A stretch of DNA of 37,072 bases from Acidimicrobiaceae bacterium (GTDB taxonomy: Bacteria; Actinomycetota; Acidimicrobiia; Acidimicrobiales; Bog-793). How positions within the stretch are numbered: position 1 is the first letter of the stretch; every line of letters starts with the position of its first letter. The position numbers and the translations under genes are program-made. The notes under the pieces were generated by a model. It ran no database searches. It was not told where the DNA came from and saw only the letters and a program-made list of their open reading frames with translations. The DNA is taken from positions 635 to 37,706 of the forward strand of contig PLPK01000072.1 in NCBI GenBank assembly GCA_003159795.1. The letters are read 5' to 3'. Of the stretch, positions 17,826-24,809 are shown one piece after another.

Positions 17826-18311
17826 CTAGCTACCCGCCCGGCGTCCCCGCGCCTCGGGAAGCGGCTCGGGCCCGGCCGCAGCCGTGCCCGGCCGATCCAG
17901 CACGAGGATCGCCGCGTCCACCTCGTCCACGACGGCGGCGAGCGGCACGATGTTGAAGACCCCCTGGCCGCCGCGCAGAAGGTCGACGATCTCCTCGCCC
18001 GAGCGGGCGAGGACGGTCCCCTGGGTGCCCAGCACGAGGTTCGCCGTCGCGAGGTCGCCCCCGGACTCGCGCAGGCACGCGATCGCCCGGCGCGCCTGGC
18101 CGAGGTTGACACCGGCGTCGAGGAGCTGCTTGATCACCTTCAGCTCGACGATGTCGCTGTAGGAGTAGAGCCGCTGTGAGCCCGAACCGTGGGCGTCGGC
18201 GAGCGAGGGGCGCAGCAGGTCGGTGCGCGCCCAGTAGTCGAGCTGGCGGTAGGTGATGCCGACGACCTTGCAGACCTGCGGGCCCCGGAAGCCCTCCTCG
18301 GACCTCGCCAT
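17826..18311 (-). CDS. MerR-family regulator, Rv1830 (ResR/McdR)-like
   Basis: This 161-residue protein has an N-terminal MerR winged helix (about 10-80): F-R-G-P-Q-V-C-K-V-V-G-I-T, the Y-R-Q-L-D-Y-W-A-R recognition region and the R-L-Y-S-Y-S-D-I wing. A helical dimerisation part follows, then a Pro-rich C-tail. No effector cysteines are seen. Its position just downstream of the bifunctional nuclease gene and upstream of glycine-cleavage genes matches the Rv1829-Rv1830-gcvB order of mycobacteria, where Rv1830 affects growth and division timing. The ATG at 18311 has GGAGGAAGG four bases upstream. A good promoter and a nested dyad (18360-18389) lie before it, suggesting autoregulation. The orthology is by synteny and sequence pattern. 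Confidence 0.88.
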   Translation of the reverse strand: MARSEEGFRGPQVCKVVGITYRQLDYWARTDLLRPSLADAHGSGSQRLYSYSDIVELKVIKQLLDAGVNLGQARRAIACLRESGGDLATANLVLGTQGTVLARSGEEIVDLLRGGQGVFNIVPLAAVVDEVDAAILVLDRPGTAAAGPEPLPEARGRRAGS

Positions 18312-18359
18312 CGCGCCTTCCTCCTGGCAGACACGCGTCCGACGCGGCGATCCGTCGCG

Positions 18360-18389
18360 ATGACAGGCGCGTAACTACGCTGCTGTCAT
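18360..18389. promoter_or_regulatory. Nested 30-bp dyad operator candidate upstream of merR
   Basis: Outer arms ATGACAG (18360-18366) and CTGTCAT (18383-18389) are perfect 7-bp inverted repeats. Inside, GCGTA and TACGC around a central AC form a second palindrome (18369-18380) on the same centre. It overlaps the predicted start point of the merR-gcvTP promoter, so it fits a repressor or autoregulatory site better than an RNA hairpin. Confidence 0.6.
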
Positions 18390-18390
18390 G

Positions 18391-18420
18391 AGGTTACGGT
18401 CCTCATCGAGGGCCAGTCAA
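18391..18420 (-). promoter_or_regulatory. Promoter of the merR-gcvT-gcvPA-gcvPB unit
   Basis: On the minus strand, TTGACT (18420-18415) and TAACCT (18396-18391) are separated by 18 bases, close to the vegetative sigma consensus. The expected start point is near 18384, giving a leader of about 70 nt before the merR ATG at 18311. Confidence 0.65.
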
Positions 18421-18447
18421 CCACCAACTTCCCCGTCGGGAGCCGGC

Positions 18448-18942
18448 TCAGGCCGTGAAGTCCTCCGGGCGGACCCGCTCGAGGAACTCGCGGAACTCCC
18501 CCACGATCTCCTCGGGGGCCTCGTCGTCGTCCTCGTCGTCGTTCTCGAGCACGACGCCGGCCGCCTCCATCAGCTCGTCTTCGACGAACAGCGGCGAGTG
18601 GGCGCGCGCCGCGAGGGCGATGGCGTCGGAGGGCCGTGAGGAGACCTCGAGCGCCCGCCCCGCGACGGCGAGGTGGATCTCGGCGAAGTAGGTGCCGTCC
18701 CGCAGCTCGCTCACGACGACGCGCTCGACGTGCGCGCCGAGGGCGTCGAGCAGGTCCTTCATGAGGTCGTGGGTCATCGGACGCGGCACCTCGACGCCCT
18801 GGAGCGCGAAGGCGATCGCCGTTGCCTCGGGGGCGCCGATGAAGATCGGTAACGACCGCTCGCCGGCGATCTCCTGGAGCAGCACGACCGGCGTGTTCGA
18901 CTGGAGGTCCACCCGGACCGCCGTCAGCCGCACCTCCAACAT
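18448..18942 (-). CDS. Bifunctional nuclease (DUF151) family protein
   Basis: This 164-residue protein matches the DUF151/BFN family, Rv1829-like. Visible landmarks are the start M-L-E-V-R-L, the strand V-V-L-L-Q-E, L-P-I-F-I-G-A-P-E-A-T-A-I, R-P-M-T-H-D-L, and S-S-R-P-S-D-A-I-A-L-A. After the domain comes a very acidic stretch (about 135-145) and a helical tail. Plant members show DNase/RNase activity; the bacterial role is unknown. A TAAGTT box (18954-18949) six bases before the ATG points to a leaderless transcript from its own promoter, even though it lies only 45 bp downstream of hpt on the same strand. Confidence 0.92.
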   Translation of the reverse strand: MLEVRLTAVRVDLQSNTPVVLLQEIAGERSLPIFIGAPEATAIAFALQGVEVPRPMTHDLMKDLLDALGAHVERVVVSELRDGTYFAEIHLAVAGRALEVSSRPSDAIALAARAHSPLFVEDELMEAAGVVLENDDEDDDEAPEEIVGEFREFLERVRPEDFTA

Positions 18943-18948
18943 GACCCG

Positions 18949-18954
18949 AACTTA
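18949..18954 (-). promoter_or_regulatory. -10 box of leaderless bifunctional nuclease transcript
   Basis: TAAGTT on the minus strand lies six bases before the ATG at 18942. No ribosome site is present, which supports leaderless initiation. Confidence 0.5.
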
Positions 18955-18987
18955 CTCCGGGGGTTCGCGGCCCGAAACCGTGCCTGC

Positions 18988-19545
18988 CTACCCGAACACG
19001 GCCGCGTCGAAGGACCTGGGATCGGCCGAGACGGCCTCCGGGTCGACGACGTGGATCGAGGGCAGGTTGCGGTAGCGGTCGGCGTAGTCGAGCCCGAACC
19101 CGACGAGGAAGTCCTCGGTGATCTCGGTCCCGCAGTAGCGAAGCGGCACCGGCAGGATCCGCCGCCCGGGTCTGTCGAGCAGCGTGCAGACATCCACGCG
19201 ACGCGCCCCCCGGCGTTCGAGCAGGTCGATCACGTAGCGGATCGAGAGTCCCGTGTCGACGACATCGGCGGCAACGACGACGTCCCGGCCAGTCACGTCC
19301 TGGTCGAGGTCCTTCAGGATCCGCACCCGGCGCTCGCCCGCCACGTACGAGGAGAGCGCGAGGAAGTCGACCGTGCATCGGACGGTGAGCGCCCGGACGA
19401 GGTCGGCGACGAGGAAGACCCCGCCTTTCAGGAGCCCCACGATCTCGACTCCGTCGGGGTGGTCGGCGTCGATCTCACCGGCGAGCCGGGCGACGATCGC
19501 GGCGATTTCGTCGGCCGACAGCGCCGCCGCCGGCCCGCTCTTCAT
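18988..19545 (-). CDS. hpt: Hypoxanthine phosphoribosyltransferase
   Basis: This 185-residue cytosolic enzyme is predicted to convert hypoxanthine or guanine plus PRPP to the nucleotide. The PPi loop L-L-K-G-G (38-42), the S-S-Y of the mobile loop, R-I-L-K-D-L-D and the C-terminal F-L-V-G-F-G-L-D-Y-A-D-R-Y-R-N-L-P match bacterial Hpt closely. Two departures stand out. The PRPP motif reads A-A-D-V-V-D-T-G (92-99), so the first of the usual Glu-Asp pair is Ala93, while Asp94 and base Asp97 remain. The flexible loop after S-S-Y is about three residues shorter than usual. The ATG at 19545 overlaps the ftsR-like stop (ATGA). Mycobacteria have no hpt gene at this spot, so it is an insertion into a conserved block. 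Confidence 0.93.
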   Translation of the reverse strand: MKSGPAAALSADEIAAIVARLAGEIDADHPDGVEIVGLLKGGVFLVADLVRALTVRCTVDFLALSSYVAGERRVRILKDLDQDVTGRDVVVAADVVDTGLSIRYVIDLLERRGARRVDVCTLLDRPGRRILPVPLRYCGTEITEDFLVGFGLDYADRYRNLPSIHVVDPEAVSADPRSFDAAVFG

Positions 19546-20618
19546 TCCCGACCGAGGTCGTCGAGCGCCGCCCGCACGAACGCCTCGTGGAGCGAGGCGC
19601 CCAGCTCGACGAGCTTCTTCAGCTCCGTGAGCGCGCGGGCGCGGGCCTGGGGGTTGCGCTGGTAGAGAAGCGGCGTGACAACCTGTGAGAAGAGTCCCGC
19701 CTCCCGCTCGGCGGCGTGCCTAAAGGTTCGCAGGTGGCGCGGCTCGACACCGAACTTGCCGAACGCGGCGGCGAGCCGCACGACCTCGACGGCGTCGACC
19801 GGGTAGGCGTGCCCGCCGCCCACCTCGACCGCCGCGATCAGCCCGTACTCATCGAGCTCGGTGACGAGGCGGACCTCGACGCCGGCGGCACGGGCGAGTT
19901 CAGCGGCGCTGTAGCCCGTCACCCGGCCCGAGGTGCTTGACGAGGGGCCACGCGGCGGGCGCCCGCCCGTGCGTCGCGTCGGCGTCTTCGGCGCGGCGTC
20001 CTTGGGGGATGAGCCGCCTCCACCGCGGGTGGCCCGCGTCGCCCGCCGGCGCGTCGCGGGCGCCGGGTCGGCGCCTCCGGCCGGCGTGGGGTCGACCTCC
20101 TGCGCGTCGGCGCCTCCGTCCGGTCCCTCGTCCAGATCGTCGTCGAGCGGGCGCGTCGGGACGTCGTCGTCCCCGGGGGCCTGGAAGAGCTCGTCGTACC
20201 CGGCCGACCCGGGCCGCTCCGTCGAGTCCGAGTCGCGGCTCGCCGGCGTCGCCGCCGCCACGGCACCGACGAGCTCGCCGAGGATCTCGGGCGGGTCGGC
20301 GAAGTCGCCGTCGAACAGCGACGGCGCGAAGGGGCCGTTCGCCGTGCCACCCACCTGTTCGAGCCGTCCCTTGATCACCTTCAGCGGCAGGAAGTGCTCG
20401 CGCTGCTGGCGCAGGATCCAGCGCAGGCGCTCGACGTCGGACTCGTAGAACTTGCGGTATCCCGACGCCGTGCGCTCCGGATGGATCAGGCCGCGACTCT
20501 CGAGGAAGCGGATCTTGGAGATCGTGACGTCGGGGAACTCCTCGACCAGCAGGGCAAGGACCTCGCGGATCGACAGGAAGCTGCGTTCGGGGGCACCCTC
20601 GCCCGCGTGGCTCGTCAC
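19542..20618 (-). CDS. ftsR: MerR-family regulator, FtsR/Rv1828-like, with long linker
   Basis: This 358-residue protein has an N-terminal MerR winged helix (about 14-88) with S-I-R-E-V-L-A-L-L, I-S-K-I-R-F-L-E-S-R-G-L-I and the G-Y-R-K-F-Y-E-S-D wing. Residues about 110-235 are a linker rich in Asp, Pro, Ala, Gly, Thr and Arg, far longer than in mycobacterial homologues of about 250 residues. Residues 236-358 form a second helical domain with G-Y-S-A-A-E-L-A-R-A-A-G-V, a second HTH-like unit. The Corynebacterium orthologue FtsR activates ftsZ. The GTG at 20618 overlaps the FHA gene stop (GTGA), and the 3' end overlaps hpt, giving a coupled three-gene unit. Synteny with Rv1827-Rv1828 supports the call. 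Confidence 0.88.
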   Translation of the reverse strand: MTSHAGEGAPERSFLSIREVLALLVEEFPDVTISKIRFLESRGLIHPERTASGYRKFYESDVERLRWILRQQREHFLPLKVIKGRLEQVGGTANGPFAPSLFDGDFADPPEILGELVGAVAAATPASRDSDSTERPGSAGYDELFQAPGDDDVPTRPLDDDLDEGPDGGADAQEVDPTPAGGADPAPATRRRATRATRGGGGSSPKDAAPKTPTRRTGGRPPRGPSSSTSGRVTGYSAAELARAAGVEVRLVTELDEYGLIAAVEVGGGHAYPVDAVEVVRLAAAFGKFGVEPRHLRTFRHAAEREAGLFSQVVTPLLYQRNPQARARALTELKKLVELGASLHEAFVRAALDDLGRE

Positions 20619-21094
20619 GACGGCCGTGCCGCGAGAAAGACGAGCTTGAACTTGCCGATCTGGACCTCGTCGCCGCTCGAGAGCGGCACCGTGTCGATAC
20701 GCTCGCGGTTGACGTAGGTTCCGTTCAGCGAACCCACATCTCGCACGACGTAGCCCTCCGCCGACCGCAGGAACTCGGCGTGGCGGCGCGAGACCGTGAT
20801 GTCGTCGAGGAAGATGTCACTGTCGGGGTGGCGCCCGACGCACGTCAGCTCGTTGTCGAGCACGAACTTCGCGCCACTTTCCGGTCCACGCTTCACAACG
20901 AGCACGCCGGTACCGGCGGCAATTTCCCCGACCTCGACACCGAGCTCCTCCTCCCCCAGTTCCCCCGTCGAGTCCTCGGGCACGAACGACACCGTCGTGT
21001 CTATGCTCGGAGCGAGTGCGACCCCGCAGGCGGAACAGAAGTTCACCCCGGGGGGGTTGCGGTGCCCGCAGTTGTGACAGAACACCCCACTCAC
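20615..21094 (-). CDS. FHA-domain protein with N-terminal zinc ribbon, GarA/OdhI-like
   Basis: This 159-residue protein begins with a zinc ribbon (Cys6, Cys9, Cys20, Cys23). A short segment with Thr33-Thr34 follows, near the place of the phosphorylated T-T motif of GarA/OdhI. It then has an FHA domain (about 62-155) with G-R-H-P-D-S-D (87-93), S-R-R-H (102-105) and G-S-L-N-G-T-Y-V-N (121-129). In mycobacteria and corynebacteria the orthologue inhibits 2-oxoglutarate dehydrogenase and controls glutamate metabolism under Ser/Thr kinases; the zinc ribbon is an added feature compared with GarA. The GTG at 21094 was chosen as the frame start and has only a weak ribosome site. It is first in the coupled FHA-ftsR-hpt unit. 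A similar role here is inference from synteny. Confidence 0.88.
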   Translation of the reverse strand: MSGVFCHNCGHRNPPGVNFCSACGVALAPSIDTTVSFVPEDSTGELGEEELGVEVGEIAAGTGVLVVKRGPESGAKFVLDNELTCVGRHPDSDIFLDDITVSRRHAEFLRSAEGYVVRDVGSLNGTYVNRERIDTVPLSSGDEVQIGKFKLVFLAARPS

Positions 21095-21139
21095 GGTAGC
21101 CGCTCGCGCAACACTTCGCCTTAGGGGAAAACGGGGGCG

Positions 21140-21153
21140 GACGTGATCACGTC
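21140..21153. promoter_or_regulatory. Perfect 14-bp palindrome between gcvH and the FHA gene
   Basis: Arm GACGTGA is followed directly by its reverse complement, with no loop, so an RNA terminator is unlikely. It covers the gcvH stop codon and ends about 46 bp upstream of the FHA start. It has the form of a dimer binding site and may control the FHA-ftsR-hpt unit. Confidence 0.4.
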
Positions 21154-21527
21154 GCGGTCAACTCCCGGTATTTCTCGGCGTTGAGCAGGGACTCCAGCTC
21201 GTCAGGCGCCGAAGCGGCGATCGCGCAGATCCAACCCTCCCCGTAGGGGTCCTCGTTGAGGTGCTGGGGCGCGGCGGCGAGGTCGCTGTTCACCGCGACG
21301 ATCTCGCCGGAGAGCGGTGCGTAGACCTCGGAGACGGACTTCGTCGACTCGATCTCGCCGATGGTGTCGCCTTTGGCGACCGTCGTGCCCACCGTCGGGA
21401 GCTGGACGTAGACGACATCGCCGAGGGCGTCCTGCGCGAAGTCGGTGATCCCGATCCGGGCCCCGCCCTCCTCGGCGCGCACCCATTCGTGGTCAGGCGT
21501 GTAATGGAGTTCCTCAGGCGCGTTCAC
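21147..21527 (-). CDS. gcvH: Glycine-cleavage H-protein
   Basis: This 126-residue lipoyl carrier shuttles the aminomethyl group between GcvP, GcvT and the dihydrolipoamide dehydrogenase. The lipoylation site is Lys63 in I-E-S-T-K-S-V-S-E-V-Y. Y-T-P-D-H-E-W-V (10-17) and I-T-D-F-A-Q-D-A-L-G-D-V-V-Y (27-40) are standard. It is separated from gcvT-gcvPA-gcvPB by the FHA, MerR, hpt and nuclease genes, matching the mycobacterial Rv1826-Rv1832 arrangement. The GTG at 21527 follows the manC stop by 28 bp. A TACGAT box at 21541-21536 lies eight bases before it, so it may be read both from manC and from its own near-leaderless promoter. Confidence 0.97.
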   Translation of the reverse strand: MNAPEELHYTPDHEWVRAEEGGARIGITDFAQDALGDVVYVQLPTVGTTVAKGDTIGEIESTKSVSEVYAPLSGEIVAVNSDLAAAPQHLNEDPYGEGWICAIAASAPDELESLLNAEKYRELTAT

Positions 21528-21535
21528 GGACGGTC

Positions 21536-21541
21536 ATCGTA
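21536..21541 (-). promoter_or_regulatory. Possible -10 box for gcvH
   Basis: TACGAT on the minus strand, eight bases before the GTG at 21527 and within the 28-bp gap after manC. It is a candidate for a near-leaderless gcvH transcript. Confidence 0.35.
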
Positions 21542-21555
21542 GCGACCGGGACACG

Positions 21556-24048
21556 TCAGTTCTCGGCGAGGAACTGGCGGATCTCGTCGGCCGCGGCCCG
21601 TGCCCGGGCGAGCGAGGACGCCTCGTCGTCCGCCTCAGCGAAGACGTGCGTCAACGGCTCCTCGGTGTCGGGCACGACGAGGGTCCAGCCGGAGGCGCTA
21701 ATGACCTTCACCCCGTCGATCAACACAATCTCGCCGGCGCGGGCCCCCTCGAGGAAGACGCGCATCACGGCGCCTTTCTGGTCGAGTGGCGTCAACACCG
21801 TCTCGTGGGCGACACAGACGTGCGGCAGGCCGGCGCGCAGCTGCGAGAGGCGCTGGTCGCTCTTCGCGAGCATCGCGAGGACCCGGACCAGCGTCGCGAC
21901 CGCGTCGTAGGCCGGCAGGAACTGCGGGAAGGCGAAGCCGCCCTCGGTACTTGCCGCCAGCGTCGCGCCGTTCTCCTGCGCCACCTCCATCAGGTTCGCC
22001 ACGCCGATCTGGGTCCAGACGACCTCGGCGCCCAGCTCGGCGAGCACCTCGTTGAGGCGCCAGGTGGCGCTCACGGGCACGGCGACGCGGGCCCCCGGGG
22101 TCGTCTCGGCGACGAGCCGGCTCACCGCGAGGAGCGCGTCACCGTCGGAGAGCACGAGCCCGGTGTCGTCGACGAGGGTCAGCTGCTCCCCGTCCGAGGC
22201 GATCACCGCGCCGAGCTGCGCGCCCGATGAGCGCACGAGCTCGGACAGGCGTTTCGCGCTCTCCATCCGGTCGAACCCGAGCATGCCGCTCGTCGAGACG
22301 AGCGGGTTGACGACGAGCACGTCCGCGCCGAGTTTGGAGAGCACGTTCGGCATGACGAGGCTCGCCGTGCCGTAGGCGTAGTCGAGCACGAGCTTGAAGT
22401 GCGCCTCGCGCAGCGGTCCGAGCTCGATGCTCGAGGTGAGGGCTGCCGTGTACAGCTCGCCGGTGCGCGCCGGGAAGTCGATGTCGCCGATCTCCTGGGC
22501 GAGCACGCGCCGGAGGTCTTCACGGTCGAACAATCGCTCGATCCGCTGCTGGGTCGCCCCGTCGACGTCGACCCCGTTGGCGTCAAGGAAGCGGATCACG
22601 ACGAACTGGGGGTCGTCCCCGTCCAGGCAGACGGCGATGCCGCCCTGGTTCGGGCCGGAGCGGATGTGGAAGCGCGTGAGCGGCAGCGTCGCCGCCTCGA
22701 GGTCTTCGACGTGCAGACCCGCCGCGTTGAGGCCGACCATCGCGGCACGCTTCAGCATCCGCGCCGAACGCGAGGAGTCCCGCGAGGTCGTGACGACGGC
22801 GCCCCGGGGCAGTGTCGAGGCGTACGCCATCGCGACCCTCGTCACCAGCTCGGGCGACAGGTCGACGTTGGCGAGACCAGAGACCCCGCGACGGCCGAAT
22901 AGGGCGCGGGCGCCACGCGTTTCCCAGATGATCGATCGGGTCACGGTGGCGTTCGACTCGACGATCTTGTGCGGGTAGATCTTCACGCCCGCCGTGATCA
23001 CTGCGAAGTGCCCGACGCGGCAGTGGTCACCGAGGACGACCCCGACGCCGAGATTCACCCCGCGGCGCAGCTCACACGAGCGCCCGACGACGGAACCCCG
23101 CATCGCCGTCCCCGCGCCGATGTAGCAGTTGTCGTGCACGACGCTGTGCTCGAGGACCGCCCCCTCGCCAACGCGCACGTTGGCGCCGAGGACCGTGTAG
23201 GCGCCGACCTGGACGCCCGGCCCGACGCGGCAGTTGTCGCCGATCAGCGCCGGCGCCTCGATCAACGCCGACGGGTCGATCTCGGCGCCCTCGCCGACCC
23301 AGACCCCGTTCCGTAGCGGGAAGGCGTTGATCTGGACGGCAACCTTGCGGTCGAGGACGTCCGCGTGTGCCTGCAGGTAGGCCTCGAGCGTTCCCACGTC
23401 CTCCCAGTAGTCCTCGGTCGTGAACCCGTAGAGGGGATGGCCGGCGTCGAGCAGTTCCGGGAAGACCTCGGCCGAGAAGTCGACCGGGCGGTCCGGCGCG
23501 ATGTGGTCGAGTACGGCCGGATCGAGCACGTAGATGCCGGTGTTGATCCGGTCGGAGAACACGTGGCCCCAGGTCGGCTTCTCCAGGAACCGCTCGACGC
23601 GGCCCTTGTCGTCGGTGATGACGATCCCGAAGTCGAGCGGGTTCTCCATCGCTTTCAAGGCGAGCGTGACGACGGCCCCCGACGCGTCGTGGAAGCGGAC
23701 GAGTTCGCCGAGGTCGATGTCGGTCAGCGAGTCGCCCGAGATCACGAGGAAGCGCTCGTCGAGCAGCTCGCGGGCGTTTAGCACCGAACCCGCCGTCCCG
23801 AGCGGCGTCTCTTCGGTGGCGTAGTGGATCCGCACCCCGAACTCCGATCCGTCGCCGAAATAGGTGCGGATCGTGTTGGCGAGGAACGAGACGGTGATGA
23901 TGATGTCGTCGACACCGTGCTTTTTCAGCAGAGCGATGATGTGCGCGGCCAGCGGCTGGTTGGCCATCGGTAGCATCGGCTTGGGCTGGCTCGTCGTGAG
24001 GGGCCGCAGACGCGTGCCCTCGCCGCCCGCCATGATGACGGCCTTCAC
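21556..24048 (-). CDS. manC: Mannose-1-phosphate guanylyltransferase fused to degenerate phosphomannomutase domain
   Basis: This 830-residue protein has three parts. Residues 1-235 are a nucleotidyltransferase with G-G-E-G-T-R-L-R-P-L-T and a P-K-P-M-L-P motif, ending near Y-W-E-D-V-G-T. Residues about 245-375 are a left-handed beta-helix of hexapeptide repeats. Residues about 380-830 resemble phosphomannomutase. The mutase part lacks key motifs: the T-A-S-H-N-P phosphoserine loop is replaced by R-S-G-P-N-Q-G-G, and the D-G-D-x-D-R metal loop reads S-D-G-E-Q-L, so mutase activity is doubtful. The same layout is known from Streptomyces-type proteins annotated as mannose-1-phosphate guanyltransferase. 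It should make GDP-mannose (or another NDP-sugar) for glycans. GTG 24048 is fixed by GGAGGTG five bases upstream. Confidence 0.9.
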   Translation of the reverse strand: MKAVIMAGGEGTRLRPLTTSQPKPMLPMANQPLAAHIIALLKKHGVDDIIITVSFLANTIRTYFGDGSEFGVRIHYATEETPLGTAGSVLNARELLDERFLVISGDSLTDIDLGELVRFHDASGAVVTLALKAMENPLDFGIVITDDKGRVERFLEKPTWGHVFSDRINTGIYVLDPAVLDHIAPDRPVDFSAEVFPELLDAGHPLYGFTTEDYWEDVGTLEAYLQAHADVLDRKVAVQINAFPLRNGVWVGEGAEIDPSALIEAPALIGDNCRVGPGVQVGAYTVLGANVRVGEGAVLEHSVVHDNCYIGAGTAMRGSVVGRSCELRRGVNLGVGVVLGDHCRVGHFAVITAGVKIYPHKIVESNATVTRSIIWETRGARALFGRRGVSGLANVDLSPELVTRVAMAYASTLPRGAVVTTSRDSSRSARMLKRAAMVGLNAAGLHVEDLEAATLPLTRFHIRSGPNQGGIAVCLDGDDPQFVVIRFLDANGVDVDGATQQRIERLFDREDLRRVLAQEIGDIDFPARTGELYTAALTSSIELGPLREAHFKLVLDYAYGTASLVMPNVLSKLGADVLVVNPLVSTSGMLGFDRMESAKRLSELVRSSGAQLGAVIASDGEQLTLVDDTGLVLSDGDALLAVSRLVAETTPGARVAVPVSATWRLNEVLAELGAEVVWTQIGVANLMEVAQENGATLAASTEGGFAFPQFLPAYDAVATLVRVLAMLAKSDQRLSQLRAGLPHVCVAHETVLTPLDQKGAVMRVFLEGARAGEIVLIDGVKVISASGWTLVVPDTEEPLTHVFAEADDEASSLARARAAADEIRQFLAEN

Positions 24049-24091
24049 GCCGGCACCTCCTTCACAACGGGCGGTCGCCCGCCGATGCCCG

Positions 24092-24733
24092 TCACATCTC
24101 CGACCCGACCGGACCGCCGCGCCCGGCGACGAGCGCCCGCCGCGCCTGGGGTACGTAGCAGAGCGCCGCCCAGAGTGAGAAGGCGAGCGCGGGGGTGACG
24201 ATCGCCCAGGCCGCGATCTCAACGCCACGGGTCCAGCCACCCGGCCCGTGGGCGAGGACGAACAGCGGGAAGGCGCACATCAGGCCGAAAGTGCCCGCCT
24301 TGCCGAACCAGTTGACGTCGATGCGCGCGGCACCGAGGGACGCGAGGACAAGGACCGTGGCGGAGACGAGGACCTCGCGTCCCACCACGACGGCGGCCAG
24401 CCAGACCGGCACCGCGCCAAAGACGACGATCGAGATGGTCGCGGTGATGAGCACGATCCGGTCGACGGCCGGATCGATGATCTTGCCGAGCGTCGTGACC
24501 TGGTCGCGGTGGCGGGCGATATAGCCGTCGAGGAAGTCGGTGACCCCCATCAGCCCGAGCAGGAAGAATGCGCCAACCCGCTCGTGCAGCGGGAAGAGCG
24601 TCGCGAGGAAGGCGCCGAGCACCGCGAGACGCGAGATCGTGATGGCATTCGCCAGCGTCCAGACCCGGGCGAGGAGCGCCGCCTCGTCCCGCACGGGAGC
24701 GGTACCCGTCGACTGCTCGCTGGTCGTGGCCAC
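24092..24733 (-). CDS. CDP-alcohol phosphatidyltransferase (PgsA/Cls type)
   Basis: This 213-residue membrane enzyme has about six helices and a perfect CDP-alcohol motif: D66-x2-D69-G70-x2-A73-R74-x8-G83-x3-D87-x3-D91. It transfers a phosphatidyl group from CDP-diacylglycerol to an alcohol, giving phosphatidylglycerophosphate, phosphatidylinositol phosphate or cardiolipin; sequence alone does not choose among these. In Streptomyces coelicolor a CDP-alcohol-type cardiolipin synthase gene lies beside the mannose-1-phosphate guanyltransferase gene, as I recall, so cardiolipin synthesis is a good alternative to PgsA. GTG 24733 is preceded by a TAGAAT box six bases upstream and no ribosome site, indicating a leaderless message. 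The manC start is 43 bp beyond its stop. Confidence 0.9.
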   Translation of the reverse strand: MATTSEQSTGTAPVRDEAALLARVWTLANAITISRLAVLGAFLATLFPLHERVGAFFLLGLMGVTDFLDGYIARHRDQVTTLGKIIDPAVDRIVLITATISIVVFGAVPVWLAAVVVGREVLVSATVLVLASLGAARIDVNWFGKAGTFGLMCAFPLFVLAHGPGGWTRGVEIAAWAIVTPALAFSLWAALCYVPQARRALVAGRGGPVGSEM

Positions 24734-24739
24734 CGGAGC

Positions 24740-24745
24740 ATTCTA
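24740..24745 (-). promoter_or_regulatory. -10 box of leaderless phosphatidyltransferase transcript
   Basis: TAGAAT on the minus strand, six bases before the GTG at 24733. It is the best leaderless -10 match in the window. Confidence 0.6.
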
Positions 24746-24756
24746 GAGAGTGACGT

Positions 24757-24776
24757 GGCGGCCCAAGTGGGCCGCC
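24757..24776. terminator. Perfect 8-bp hairpin before the phosphatidyltransferase promoter
   Basis: GGCGGCCC (24757-24764) and GGGCCGCC (24769-24776) enclose an AAGT loop. It lies 33 bp after the stop of the tail-anchored gene and in the -35 area of the next promoter. No T-run follows on the minus strand. A terminator for the upstream gene is most likely; an operator is possible. Confidence 0.5.
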
Positions 24777-24809
24777 GAGAAGCCGCGCGGATTCCCGCCG
24801 CTTCCGTCC

